Shown here: positions 1-6,832 of the stretch, one piece after another
Layout of the letters: every line of letters begins with the position of its first letter
How positions within the stretch are numbered: the stretch's first letter is position 1
Origin: an uncultured Gemmatimonadota bacterium
GTDB lineage: Bacteria; Gemmatimonadota; Gemmatimonadetes; Gemmatimonadales; GWC2-71-9
Length of the DNA stretch: 11,778 bases
Direction of reading: 5' to 3'
Assembly (NCBI GenBank): GCA_946479805.1
Contig: CAMLHP010000058.1
Coordinates: 1-11,778, forward strand
Program-made: the position numbers and the translations under genes
The notes under the pieces: model-generated
What the model saw: only the letters and a program-made list of their open reading frames with translations
Told to the model about the DNA's origin: nothing
Databases searched by the model: none

Positions 1-44
1 GCTGCGCGACTTCGGCCGCGCCTTTGAGCGCGGCCGAGGGCGGG

Positions 45-902
45 ATGACCCGCACAGCCGCGATCGGATGGTCGGTCGCCTTCCTGGCCCTCACGTTCCT
101 GCTGGTCGCAGTTCTCGGATTCCTCGCCGCACTCGCAGTAACCGGATCAGTCGCAGCCATCCCCGCCTGGGCCAGTGCCGTAACCCCTGCTTCGCTGCTC
201 ATCCAGTCTGCCGCTCTCCTGGTGTCGGCTCTCATCGCCACATGGTTGATTGGAGTCAGGGCGGCCAAGCTCTCGCTCCGCGACCTCCGCTGGCACTCGG
301 CCGGCCCGGCCGTAGGCGGCCTGGGCCTCGGTGCCGGCATCGGCGTGATTGCCGCCGGTGGCGCATTGGTGCTGGCCACGCTCCTGGGATCAGCCTCGTG
401 GCTGCCCGATGGTGGCACCGCGGCAGCATGGGGCGGAAGCGTCGGGAAGACCGTGGCGCTCCTTGCCCCTGCTGCGTTGGCAGAGGAGATCATCTTTCGG
501 GGCGTGCCGCTGGTCCTGCTGGCGCTGGCATTTGGCCGGTGGCCGGCGATGGTCGGGTTGTCGGCGCTGTTTGCACTGGCCCACATCGGCAATCCCGGTG
601 TGACGGCGCTGGGGCTCACAAACATCGCGCTGGCCGGCATCTGGCTGGGCTTGGCCTTTTTCGCGCCCGGCGGGATCTGGACCGCCTTTGGTGCGCACCT
701 GGGATGGAATGGAACCCTGGCGGCGCTCGACGCGCCTGTCAGCGGGCTGCCGTTCCAGATTCCGTGGATTGATTTCGCACCCGGGGGCCCGTCCTGGGTC
801 ACGGGCGGGGTATTCGGGCCCGAAGGAGGCGTCGTCGCGACGCTCACGATAGCGGTCGCGTCGGTGGTACTGCTCACCAGGAACAGGAGAGGAGCGGCAT
901 GA
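45..902 (+). CDS. CPBP-family intramembrane metalloprotease (CAAX protease/bacteriocin-processing type)
   Basis: Predicted polytopic membrane glutamic/metallo-protease of the CPBP (Abi/Rce1-like) family. From the ATG at 45 it is 285 residues with several hydrophobic segments (about 8-34, 48-70, 88-115, 135-145, 154-178, 186-208, 262-277). The three family motifs are visible: EEIIFR with the Glu pair at 147-148 and Arg 152, FALAH at 176-180, and HLGWN with His 218 and Asn 222. The C-terminal third has a long Gly/Pro-rich loop (about 230-262) before the last membrane segment. I chose ATG 45 because GAGGG lies at 36-40; a TTG at 24 in the same frame would add seven residues but has no ribosome site, and the frame stays open to the window edge. 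The substrate is unknown; bacterial members are linked to prenyl-protein-like processing, bacteriocin immunity or regulated proteolysis. The stop overlaps the start of the next gene by four bases. Confidence 0.88.
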   Translation: MTRTAAIGWSVAFLALTFLLVAVLGFLAALAVTGSVAAIPAWASAVTPASLLIQSAALLVSALIATWLIGVRAAKLSLRDLRWHSAGPAVGGLGLGAGIGVIAAGGALVLATLLGSASWLPDGGTAAAWGGSVGKTVALLAPAALAEEIIFRGVPLVLLALAFGRWPAMVGLSALFALAHIGNPGVTALGLTNIALAGIWLGLAFFAPGGIWTAFGAHLGWNGTLAALDAPVSGLPFQIPWIDFAPGGPSWVTGGVFGPEGGVVATLTIAVASVVLLTRNRRGAA

Positions 903-1747
903 CGCGCGCAGCGGTGATCGGGGCGGGAACCATGGGCAACGGGATAGCGCACGTCCTGGCTCAGCACGAGTGGTCGGTGACGCTGGTGGACACCGCGGCA
1001 CCGATGCTGGAGAAGGCGCTCGCAACCATCCGGGCCAACGTTGCCCGCCAGGAGAAGAAGGGCACGCTTCCTGAAGGCAGTGCCGAGGCGATCGCCCGGC
1101 GCATCCGCCCGGTCACCACGCTGGACGGCGCAAGTGATGCCGAGGTGGTGATTGAGGCCGCGAGCGAGGCACCGGCTGTCAAGTTCGGGATCTTCGAGGC
1201 ACTGGACTCGATCTGCGGACCCGACACCATCCTCGCCAGCAACACCAGCAGCATTTCCATCACCGAAATCGCGGCGCGCACGAGGCGCCCCGACAAGGTC
1301 ATCGGGATGCACTTCATGAATCCGGTCCCGGTCATGAAGCTGGTGGAGGTCATACGGGGACACTCCACCAGTGACGCCACCACAAGGAAGGTGCTGGACA
1401 TCGCCACTTCACTGGGCAAGACCCCGGTGGAGGTGAACGACTATCCGGGCTTCGTGGCGAACCGCATACTGCTGCCGATGATCAACGAGGCCGTGTACTG
1501 CGTCATGGAGGGCGTGGCGACCCCCGACGCCATAGACACGGTCATGAAACTGGGCATGGCCCACCCCATGGGGCCGCTCGCGCTGGCGGACTTCATCGGG
1601 CTCGACGTCTGCCTCGCCATCCTCGAGGTGATGCACAAGGGACTTGGCGACCCCAAATACCGGCCTTGCCCGCTGCTGAGGCGCATGGTTGCAGCCGGCC
1701 ACCTGGGACGGAAGTCCGGCAAGGGTTTCTTTACTTACGACTCGTGA
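899..1747 (+). CDS. hbd: 3-hydroxybutyryl-CoA dehydrogenase (3-hydroxyacyl-CoA dehydrogenase family)
   Basis: Cytoplasmic enzyme interconverting 3-hydroxyacyl-CoA (typically 3-hydroxybutyryl-CoA) and acetoacetyl-CoA with NAD(P)(H). At 282 residues it has the usual length of the short single-domain family. The N-terminal Rossmann fold starts with GAGTMG (residues 8-13). The catalytic segment SNTSSIS (114-120), His 138 and Glu 150 in the [14 protein letters not shown] region, and Asn 188 in GFVANR are all present. The helical C-terminal dimerisation domain ends with the family-typical GRKSGKGFF. The ATG at 899 is preceded by a strong GGAGAGGAG at 886-894 and overlaps the protease stop (ATGA). 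The last codons run into a 7-bp tandem repeat that supplies the stop codon. The role may be fatty acid, butyrate/polyhydroxybutyrate or branched-chain amino acid metabolism; the adjacent leucine dehydrogenase hints at the last, but that is inference. Confidence 0.95.
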   Translation: MTRAAVIGAGTMGNGIAHVLAQHEWSVTLVDTAAPMLEKALATIRANVARQEKKGTLPEGSAEAIARRIRPVTTLDGASDAEVVIEAASEAPAVKFGIFEALDSICGPDTILASNTSSISITEIAARTRRPDKVIGMHFMNPVPVMKLVEVIRGHSTSDATTRKVLDIATSLGKTPVEVNDYPGFVANRILLPMINEAVYCVMEGVATPDAIDTVMKLGMAHPMGPLALADFIGLDVCLAILEVMHKGLGDPKYRPCPLLRRMVAAGHLGRKSGKGFFTYDS

Positions 1748-1809
1748 CTCGCGACTCGCGACTCGCGACTCGCGACCTTCAATCCCTGACTCCCGACACA
1801 CGACTCCAC
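1740..1809. repeat. 7-bp tandem repeat array filling the hbd/leucine dehydrogenase gap
   Basis: Ten consecutive heptamers run without interruption. Unit 1 is ACTCGTG (1740-1746), units 2-5 are four perfect ACTCGCG copies (1747-1774), followed by five degenerate units ACCTTCA, ATCCCTG, ACTCCCG, ACACACG and ACTCCAC (1775-1809). The period then ends exactly at the ATG of the next gene at 1810. The last three codons of hbd overlap the array and its TGA lies across units 1 and 2. No ribosome-binding sequence is visible inside. It resembles short heptanucleotide repeats known from other bacteria, such as the STRR sequences of heterocystous cyanobacteria; its function is unknown. Confidence 0.9.
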
Positions 1810-2883
1810 ATGGACCTCTTCCGCGACATCAAGGACCTGGGGCACGAGCAGCTGGTCGTATGCCACGATCCGTCCTGCGATTACCTCGGGATCATCGCGA
1901 TCCACGACACGACCCTCGGCCCTGCGCTTGGAGGAACCAGGTTCTGGAGCTACGACTCGAGCGAGGCGGCCATCACCGACGCGCTGAGGCTCTCCCGGGG
2001 CATGACCTACAAGGCCGCAGTGGCGGGACTCAACCTGGGCGGCGGCAAGTCGGTCATTGTCGGGAACAACAAGCGCGCCGACCGCGAGGCGCTCTTCCGG
2101 GCCCACGGCCGGTTCGTCGAGACGCTCAACGGCCGCTACATAACCGCCGAAGATGTCGGCACCAGCCCGATGGACATGGAGCACGTGCGGCTGGAGACCA
2201 GGCACGTGGCCGGGCTGGTGGGCCTGTCGGGCGATCCCTCTCCAGTCACGGCCTTCGGGGTGTACATGGGCATCAAGGCCACCGCCCGGGCCCACTGGGG
2301 CAGCGACGACCTCAATGGCCGCGTCGTGGCGGTGCAGGGCGCGGGCAAGGTGGCGTACAACCTGTCGCGCCACCTCCACGCCGAGGGCGCGCGGATCTAC
2401 ATCACCGATATCGATGTCGACAAGGCCAACCGCGTGGTCACCGAGTTCGGCGCGCGGGCAGTGTCACCGGACGAGATCTACGACCAGCAGGCCGACATCT
2501 ATGCTCCTTGCGCGCTGGGCGCGACCATCAACGATGACACCCTCAGGCGGCTCAAGGTCGAGGTCATCGCCGGGGGAGCCAACAACCAGCTGGCCGAGGA
2601 GCGCCACGGCGACGAGCTGGACCGCCGGGGAATTTCCTACGCGCCCGACTACGTCATCAACGGCGGCGGGCTCATCAACGTGTACGGCGAACTGCATCAG
2701 TGGCCCGAGGAGCGCTCGCGCAAGAAGGCGGGGGAGATCTACGACACCATCCTCCGCATCTTCGAGATCGCGAAGCAGGACGGCATTCCCACATACCGCG
2801 CCGCGGACCGCCTCGCAGAGCAGCGGATCGCCTCGGTAGCGGGCCTCGACCGGCTGTGGTTTGCCAACCGCCAGACAACCTGA
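1810..2883 (+). CDS. ldh: Leucine dehydrogenase-type Glu/Leu/Phe/Val dehydrogenase
   Basis: NAD-dependent oxidative deaminase of branched-chain amino acids to 2-oxo acids, in the cytoplasm. From the ATG at 1810 the product is 357 residues, close to Bacillus-type leucine dehydrogenases (about 364). The substrate domain shows Lys 68 ([10 protein letters not shown]) and the Gly-rich GGGKS with Lys 80, plus Asp 115 in [10 protein letters not shown]. The nucleotide domain has GAGKVA at 177-182 followed by an acidic ITDID at about 198-202. The tail contains [11 protein letters not shown] and the leucine-dehydrogenase-like [10 protein letters not shown]. An in-frame upstream start at 1666 would place 48 residues translated from hbd and the 7-bp repeat in front; no family member has this, so I reject it. 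The gap holds no Shine-Dalgarno sequence. Leucine is the likeliest substrate; valine or phenylalanine preference cannot be excluded from sequence. The gene symbol follows older leucine dehydrogenase use (also bcd). Confidence 0.9.
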   Translation: MDLFRDIKDLGHEQLVVCHDPSCDYLGIIAIHDTTLGPALGGTRFWSYDSSEAAITDALRLSRGMTYKAAVAGLNLGGGKSVIVGNNKRADREALFRAHGRFVETLNGRYITAEDVGTSPMDMEHVRLETRHVAGLVGLSGDPSPVTAFGVYMGIKATARAHWGSDDLNGRVVAVQGAGKVAYNLSRHLHAEGARIYITDIDVDKANRVVTEFGARAVSPDEIYDQQADIYAPCALGATINDDTLRRLKVEVIAGGANNQLAEERHGDELDRRGISYAPDYVINGGGLINVYGELHQWPEERSRKKAGEIYDTILRIFEIAKQDGIPTYRAADRLAEQRIASVAGLDRLWFANRQTT

Positions 2884-2900
2884 GGTCGATAGATTCCATC

Positions 2901-3347
2901 ATGTCTGAAGTCATACCGATTGCCGCGGATCACGCGGGCTACGATATGAAGGAGCAGCTGGTGGCGGAACTCCGCCGGCTGGGGTACGAGCCCCTCGATG
3001 TCGGCACCCACAGCGCCGAGTCAACCGATTATCCCCCGTACGCCCACGACGTGGCCCGGCGCATCGAGGATGGATCCGCCAGCCGGGGCGTGCTGCTGTG
3101 CGGCACCGGGCTGGGGATGTCCTACGCGGCCAATCGCCACAAGGGAGTGCGCGCTGCGGTCGTGTGGAACGACGAGGTGACTCGTCTGGCGCGCGAGCAC
3201 AACGACGCAAACGTGCTGGTGCTCCCATCGCGCTGCATCAGCGATGACGAGGCGAAACAGATGCTCCGGACCTTCCTCGACACGCCGTTCGACGGCGGCC
3301 GCCACATTCGCCGGGTGGAGGGCATCGACTCGGAGGGGGGCGCGTGA
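2901..3347 (+). CDS. rpiB: Ribose-5-phosphate isomerase B
   Basis: Interconverts ribulose 5-phosphate and ribose 5-phosphate in the non-oxidative pentose phosphate pathway. The 148-residue length matches the RpiB/LacAB family. The sugar-phosphate site is visible as ADHAG (9-13, Asp 10 and His 11), DYPPYA at about 43-48, the catalytic cysteine loop [20 protein letters not shown] (Cys 67), His 100 in REHNDANVL, and the C-terminal [10 protein letters not shown]. The start is the ATG at 2901, 17 bases after the leucine dehydrogenase stop. Only a distant GAGGT at 2882-2886 precedes it, so the initiation signal is weak. Its stop overlaps the GTG of glyA (GTGA). RpiB next to glyA is a common arrangement in several bacterial phyla. 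Confidence 0.95.
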   Translation: MSEVIPIAADHAGYDMKEQLVAELRRLGYEPLDVGTHSAESTDYPPYAHDVARRIEDGSASRGVLLCGTGLGMSYAANRHKGVRAAVVWNDEVTRLAREHNDANVLVLPSRCISDDEAKQMLRTFLDTPFDGGRHIRRVEGIDSEGGA

Positions 3348-4618
3348 CGCTGGACCTCAACGCCACCCTGCGGCAGGGCGACCCTCTTGTCGCCGGGCTG
3401 GTGGACCGCGAGCTGGCGCGCCAGCGCGACGGCCTCGAGCTGATCGCCAGCGAGAATTTCGCCAGCAGGGCCGTGCTCGACGCAGCCGGTACTCCGCTCA
3501 CCAACAAGTACGCCGAGGGCTACCCCGGCCGCCGCTACTATGGCGGTTGCGAGGTGGTGGACCAGGTGGAGCAGCTGGCCATCGACCGCGCCAGGGAGCT
3601 CTTCGGCGCGGACCACGCAAACGTCCAGCCCCATTCCGGCGCCCAGGCCAACTTCGCGGCGTTCATGGCCGTCCTGAAGCCGGGCGAGACCATGATGGGC
3701 ATGTCTCTCCCGCATGGCGGCCACCTGACCCACGGTGCGCCTGTCAGCCACAGCGGGACCATCTGGCGGGCTGTGCACTATGGTGTGGACCCCGCCACCG
3801 GTACGATCGACTACGATGTGGTTCGCGACCTCGCCCGGAGTGAGCGCCCCCGCCTGGTGATCTGCGGCGGCAGCGCGTATTCCCGGATCATCGATTTCGC
3901 CGCCTTTCGCAGCATCGCCGACGAGGTGGGTGCCACGCTCGTGGTGGACATGGCGCACTTCGCCGGCCTGGTGGCCGGTGGGGTCCATCCATCGCCGGTA
4001 TCCCACGCCCAGCTGGTTACCAGCACCACCCACAAGACGCTGCGCGGACCGCGTGGCGGCATCATTCTCTGTCAGGCGGACCTCGCCCGGGCGGTGGATC
4101 GCTCGGTGTTCCCCGGTACCCAGGGAGGCCCCCTCCAGCACGTGATAGCCGCCAAGGCCGTGGCATTCGCCGAGGCTGCCACTCCGGAGTTCCGCAGATA
4201 CGCCCGCCAGGTGGTGCTCAATGCGGCTGCGCTGGCCGAAGCGCTGATGGAGCGGGGGCTCGCCATCGTTTCGGGCGGCACCGACACCCACCTGATGCTG
4301 GTGGACCTCCGTCCCAGGCGGATCACCGGCAAGCTGGCGGAGCAGGCGCTGGGCCGCGCCGCGATCACGGTCAACAAGAACACCATCCCGGACGACCCTG
4401 AGTCGCCCTTCGTCACCAGCGGCATCCGGCTGGGCACGCCTGCACTTACCACCAGGGGCATGCGCGAGGCCGAGATGCGACGGATCGCGAAACTGATCGA
4501 CCAGGTGCTCGAGGCGCCCGAGAACGAATCGGTGCTGGCCCGGGTGAGAGGAAAGGTCGACGAGCTTGTGGCAGGGTTTCCGCTCTATGCACCGGGAATG
4601 GCGGGGGCCGGCAAGTGA
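3344..4618 (+). CDS. glyA: Serine hydroxymethyltransferase
   Basis: PLP enzyme converting serine and tetrahydrofolate to glycine and 5,10-methylene-tetrahydrofolate; the main one-carbon source. At 424 residues it is full length for bacterial GlyA. Family blocks in order: LIASENF (33-39), [17 protein letters not shown] (52-68), PHSGAQANF (97-104), GGHLTHG (125-131), [13 protein letters not shown] (201-213) with Asp 202 and His 205, the PLP-Lys segment [12 protein letters not shown] with Lys 231, NKNTIP (345-349) and SGIRLGTPA (359-367) with Arg 362. The GTG start at 3344 overlaps the rpiB stop and is preceded by a strong GGAGGGGGG at 3332-3340. The stop likewise overlaps the GTG of the next gene, so rpiB-glyA and the following gene are very likely co-transcribed and translationally coupled. 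Confidence 0.97.
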   Translation: MTLDLNATLRQGDPLVAGLVDRELARQRDGLELIASENFASRAVLDAAGTPLTNKYAEGYPGRRYYGGCEVVDQVEQLAIDRARELFGADHANVQPHSGAQANFAAFMAVLKPGETMMGMSLPHGGHLTHGAPVSHSGTIWRAVHYGVDPATGTIDYDVVRDLARSERPRLVICGGSAYSRIIDFAAFRSIADEVGATLVVDMAHFAGLVAGGVHPSPVSHAQLVTSTTHKTLRGPRGGIILCQADLARAVDRSVFPGTQGGPLQHVIAAKAVAFAEAATPEFRRYARQVVLNAAALAEALMERGLAIVSGGTDTHLMLVDLRPRRITGKLAEQALGRAAITVNKNTIPDDPESPFVTSGIRLGTPALTTRGMREAEMRRIAKLIDQVLEAPENESVLARVRGKVDELVAGFPLYAPGMAGAGK

Positions 4619-5010
4619 ACGAGCTCGTGTTTGCCGACGGGCTGCTGGAGCGCATCCGCGCAAGCGGAGCACCCTACCACGACCGGGCCTATCTGTTCGT
4701 GCTCGGGGCCATCGAATACCTTCAGTCGAGCCTCGAGGTGCGGAGGCACGTCACGGCCGCCGAGCTTGCATGGGCCTGCCGCGACTTCGCACAGGAGCAG
4801 TACGGGCTCATGGCGCGCTCGGTGCTGGATCACTGGGGGGTGCGCCGCACCGACGACCTCGGCCGCCTGGTGTACATCCTGGTGGAGGCCGGCCTGCTGG
4901 TCACCCAGCCTGGCGACCGCGAGTCGGACTTCGCCGCTGTGTATGACTTTCACGAGGCCTTCTCGGCATCGTACCAATGGCAGGGGCTGGCGAGAAGGCA
5001 GCGGGGCTGA
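4615..5010 (+). CDS. Minf_1886 family conserved protein
   Basis: Conserved small protein of unknown function, 131 residues, recognised from the family pattern: an N-terminal [11 protein letters not shown] segment (25-35), [16 protein letters not shown] (44-59), [22 protein letters not shown] (62-83), [11 protein letters not shown] (85-95) and an acidic [12 protein letters not shown] (105-116). It has no signal peptide or membrane segment, so it is probably cytoplasmic and largely helical. The GTG start at 4615 overlaps the glyA stop by four bases, with a G-rich GGCGGGGG just upstream acting as a weak ribosome site. Position between glyA and a zinc-ribbon gene suggests co-expression with one-carbon or cofactor genes, but this says nothing firm about function. 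The family name is from memory; the role is not known to me. Confidence 0.85.
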   Translation: MNELVFADGLLERIRASGAPYHDRAYLFVLGAIEYLQSSLEVRRHVTAAELAWACRDFAQEQYGLMARSVLDHWGVRRTDDLGRLVYILVEAGLLVTQPGDRESDFAAVYDFHEAFSASYQWQGLARRQRG

Positions 5011-5031
5011 GGGACCTGAGCGGGAGGGGAC

Positions 5032-5226
5032 ATGGAAGACAGGGACTGGCCAACATGCCGCAAGTGCTCGTCCGGGACGCTGATTCCACTCTCTGACTAC
5101 GGCCGGGACGGGGCGCCCATCACGTACAAGGCGTGGGTCTGCACCAATCCCGAATGCGGGTTCAACCTCAGGATCGACAACGGCGAGATCTCGTTTGGCC
5201 GAACCATCGCGCACGGCATGAAGTAG
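5032..5226 (+). CDS. Small zinc-ribbon protein, unknown function
   Basis: A 64-residue protein with four cysteines in a zinc-ribbon-like layout: C9-x2-C12 near the N-terminus and C37-x4-C42 (CTNPEC) after about 24 residues. The wider second knuckle makes it atypical, but metal binding is still likely. The segment between holds a probable two-stranded sheet (LIPLSDYG ... ITYKAWVC), and the C-terminus is short and basic. The ATG at 5032 has an excellent GGGAGGGG at 5022-5029. It sits 21 bases after the Minf_1886-family gene and 16 bases before the NAD(P)HX repair gene, all on one strand, so it belongs to the same operon. Function is not recognisable; small zinc ribbons can act in nucleic-acid or protein binding. 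Real coding is supported by ribosome site, fit in the operon and cysteine pattern. Confidence 0.8.
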   Translation: MEDRDWPTCRKCSSGTLIPLSDYGRDGAPITYKAWVCTNPECGFNLRIDNGEISFGRTIAHGMK

Positions 5227-5242
5227 CTCGAGAGGTCACGAG

Positions 5243-6796
5243 ATGAGCGCGGTGCCGGTACTTTCCGCCGCCGACGCGGCCGGGCTCGATCAGCGGGCGG
5301 CCGCAGCTGGCATCGCGCTCGCGACCCTGATGGATGCCGCAGGCCGCGCTTCGGCTGCACTTCTCTCCGATCGTCACGCAGGTGCGCTCGCCCGAGGCGT
5401 GCTTGTGGCTGCCGGCCCCGGCAACAACGGGGGCGACGGCTGGGTCCTGGCCCGCGCCCTGCATCGTGCCGGAGCACGGGTCTTCGTGGCCGCCCTCCAT
5501 TCAGAATCCCCATCGCAGCTCAATGCCGCAGCGCGGGACCTGGCTCTCAGGGACGGGGTACTCCTGCTCGAACCCGAAGGACCATGGCCCGCGGTCGGAC
5601 TTGTGGTCGATGCGGTGCTCGGCACCGGCGCACGTGGCGCACCCCGGCCTCAGGTCACCGCACTGCTCGATCGGCTGCACGAGTTGCCGGTGCCGCTGGT
5701 GGCGCTCGACGGGCCTACCGGACTGGATCTTTCGCTGGGAACCACCCACGGCCCAGCGCGGGCAGACCTCTCGATCACGTTCGGCGGGATCCGGCGCGGC
5801 CACCTGCTGGCCCGCGACGAGTCGGGCGATGTGCTCGTGGCGGACATCGGCCACCCCGGCGTCGACGGTGAAACCCCGTTGCTGGTGGATGACGAATGGG
5901 CGGCGTCACGACTGCCCGAGATCCCGTCAGATGCCCACAAGGGTACGCGGGGGCGCATTGTGCTCGCAGGCGGCGCGCCCGGCACCAGCGGGGCCATTCA
6001 CCTGGCAGCGCGGGCAGCGCTCGCTGCCGGCGCAGGATACGCCCATGTCGTGACGCCGGAATCGTCAGCAGGGGAGTTGCGCCAGTCAGACCCAGAGTTG
6101 CTGGTGACGGCCGATCCCCTGGACGGCGGCGTGTCGGAGCAGCTGGAGTCGGTGCTCGCGGGCGCCGATGTCACTGTCATCGGGCCGGGACTCGGTCGTT
6201 CGCCGGAACGGCGCGAGGCCGTTGCCGAAATGATCGAGCGAAGCAGGATGGTGGTGCTCGATGCGGACGCCCTCACGGTCTTCCACGATGCGGTTCCGCG
6301 GCTGGCAGGATTGCTGTCCGGCATCCACGCGTTGCTGACTCCTCATCCCGGCGAATTTCGCTCCCTCTTTCCTGACCTGGCACAGCAGCGGGAGGTCGAT
6401 CCGTGGGGTGCGGCCGAGGAAGCGGCCGGAAGGGCTGGCGCGACCATAGTGCTCAAGGGAGTGCCAACAGTCATCGCCTCGCCCGGCCGGGTTACGCTGA
6501 CGGTCGCGGCGGGAACTCCCGGTCTGGGAACGGCTGGAAGCGGCGACGTGCTCAGCGGTATTTGCGCCACCTTGCTGGCGCAGTTGGACGACGTTCATGT
6601 CGCCGCCTGCCTTGCGGCGCAGGCGCTGGGCCGGAGCGGAGAGTTGGCTGCCCGGCGCCAGACGGCCCGGGCAATGCGGCCGGCCGACACCATCCGCGCG
6701 CTGCCGGACGTGTGGCGCGAGTGGCAGCGGCTGCGGGCCGCCGGCACAGTTCCGCGGCCACCGCTGTTGCTGGAACTGCGGCGCCCCCCGTCGTGA
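5243..6796 (+). CDS. nnr: Bifunctional NAD(P)H-hydrate epimerase / ADP-dependent (S)-NAD(P)H-hydrate dehydratase
   Basis: Metabolite-repair enzyme that epimerises damaged hydrated NAD(P)H (NADHX/NADPHX) and dehydrates the S form with ADP to restore NAD(P)H. The 517 residues are the usual fused length. The N-terminal YjeF_N domain (about 1-215) has GPGNNGGDGW (58-67), DAVLGTG (123-129) and LDGPTGLD (155-162), where most relatives have a D-(I/V)-P-S-G motif. The C-terminal ribokinase-like dehydratase domain (about 225-495) has AHKGTRG (231-237), PGLG (315-318), VLDADAL (338-344), TPHPGEF (366-372), VLKG (403-406) and the catalytic GSGDVLSGI (432-440, Asp 435). The start ATG 5243 follows GAGAGG at about 5230-5235. 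It is the last gene of the rpiB-glyA cluster before a 36-base AT-richer gap. Confidence 0.95.
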   Translation: MSAVPVLSAADAAGLDQRAAAAGIALATLMDAAGRASAALLSDRHAGALARGVLVAAGPGNNGGDGWVLARALHRAGARVFVAALHSESPSQLNAAARDLALRDGVLLLEPEGPWPAVGLVVDAVLGTGARGAPRPQVTALLDRLHELPVPLVALDGPTGLDLSLGTTHGPARADLSITFGGIRRGHLLARDESGDVLVADIGHPGVDGETPLLVDDEWAASRLPEIPSDAHKGTRGRIVLAGGAPGTSGAIHLAARAALAAGAGYAHVVTPESSAGELRQSDPELLVTADPLDGGVSEQLESVLAGADVTVIGPGLGRSPERREAVAEMIERSRMVVLDADALTVFHDAVPRLAGLLSGIHALLTPHPGEFRSLFPDLAQQREVDPWGAAEEAAGRAGATIVLKGVPTVIASPGRVTLTVAAGTPGLGTAGSGDVLSGICATLLAQLDDVHVAACLAAQALGRSGELAARRQTARAMRPADTIRALPDVWREWQRLRAAGTVPRPPLLLELRRPPS

Positions 6797-6810
6797 GCCT
6801 CGGAAACGAC

Positions 6811-6831
6811 TTGATATGAATCTGCTAACCC
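6811..6831 (+). promoter_or_regulatory. Possible promoter upstream of the beta-propeller/thiL/plsC group
   Basis: The 36-base gap after nnr contains a noticeably AT-rich patch in an otherwise GC-rich window. TTGATA (6811-6816) resembles a -35 element but has no -10 at the usual spacing. TGCTAACCC (6823-6831) resembles an extended -10. The elements do not combine into one standard sigma-70 promoter, so this is a weak call. It is the most plausible place for transcription of the following genes to start if they are not read through from nnr. Confidence 0.2.
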
Positions 6832-6832
6832 A

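Noticed and set aside
1..27. Possible C-terminal end of an upstream gene in frame 1, ending with TGA at 25-27.
   Set aside because: Only eight codons are visible and they match no recognisable protein end; the other forward frames are also open to the edge.
1666..1809. Upstream in-frame extension of leucine dehydrogenase by 48 residues.
   Set aside because: It is read from hbd in another frame and from the 7-bp repeat; Lys 68 and Lys 80 fall at family-typical positions with ATG 1810.
1740..1809. CRISPR array or transposon terminal repeats at the heptamer stretch.
   Set aside because: The units are 7 bp and contiguous with no spacers, no inverted ends and no transposase or cas gene nearby.
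3122..4672. Long 516-codon open frame on the minus strand opposite rpiB and glyA.
   Set aside because: It is the antisense of two certain enzyme genes, has low-complexity composition and no recognisable domain; high GC creates such frames.
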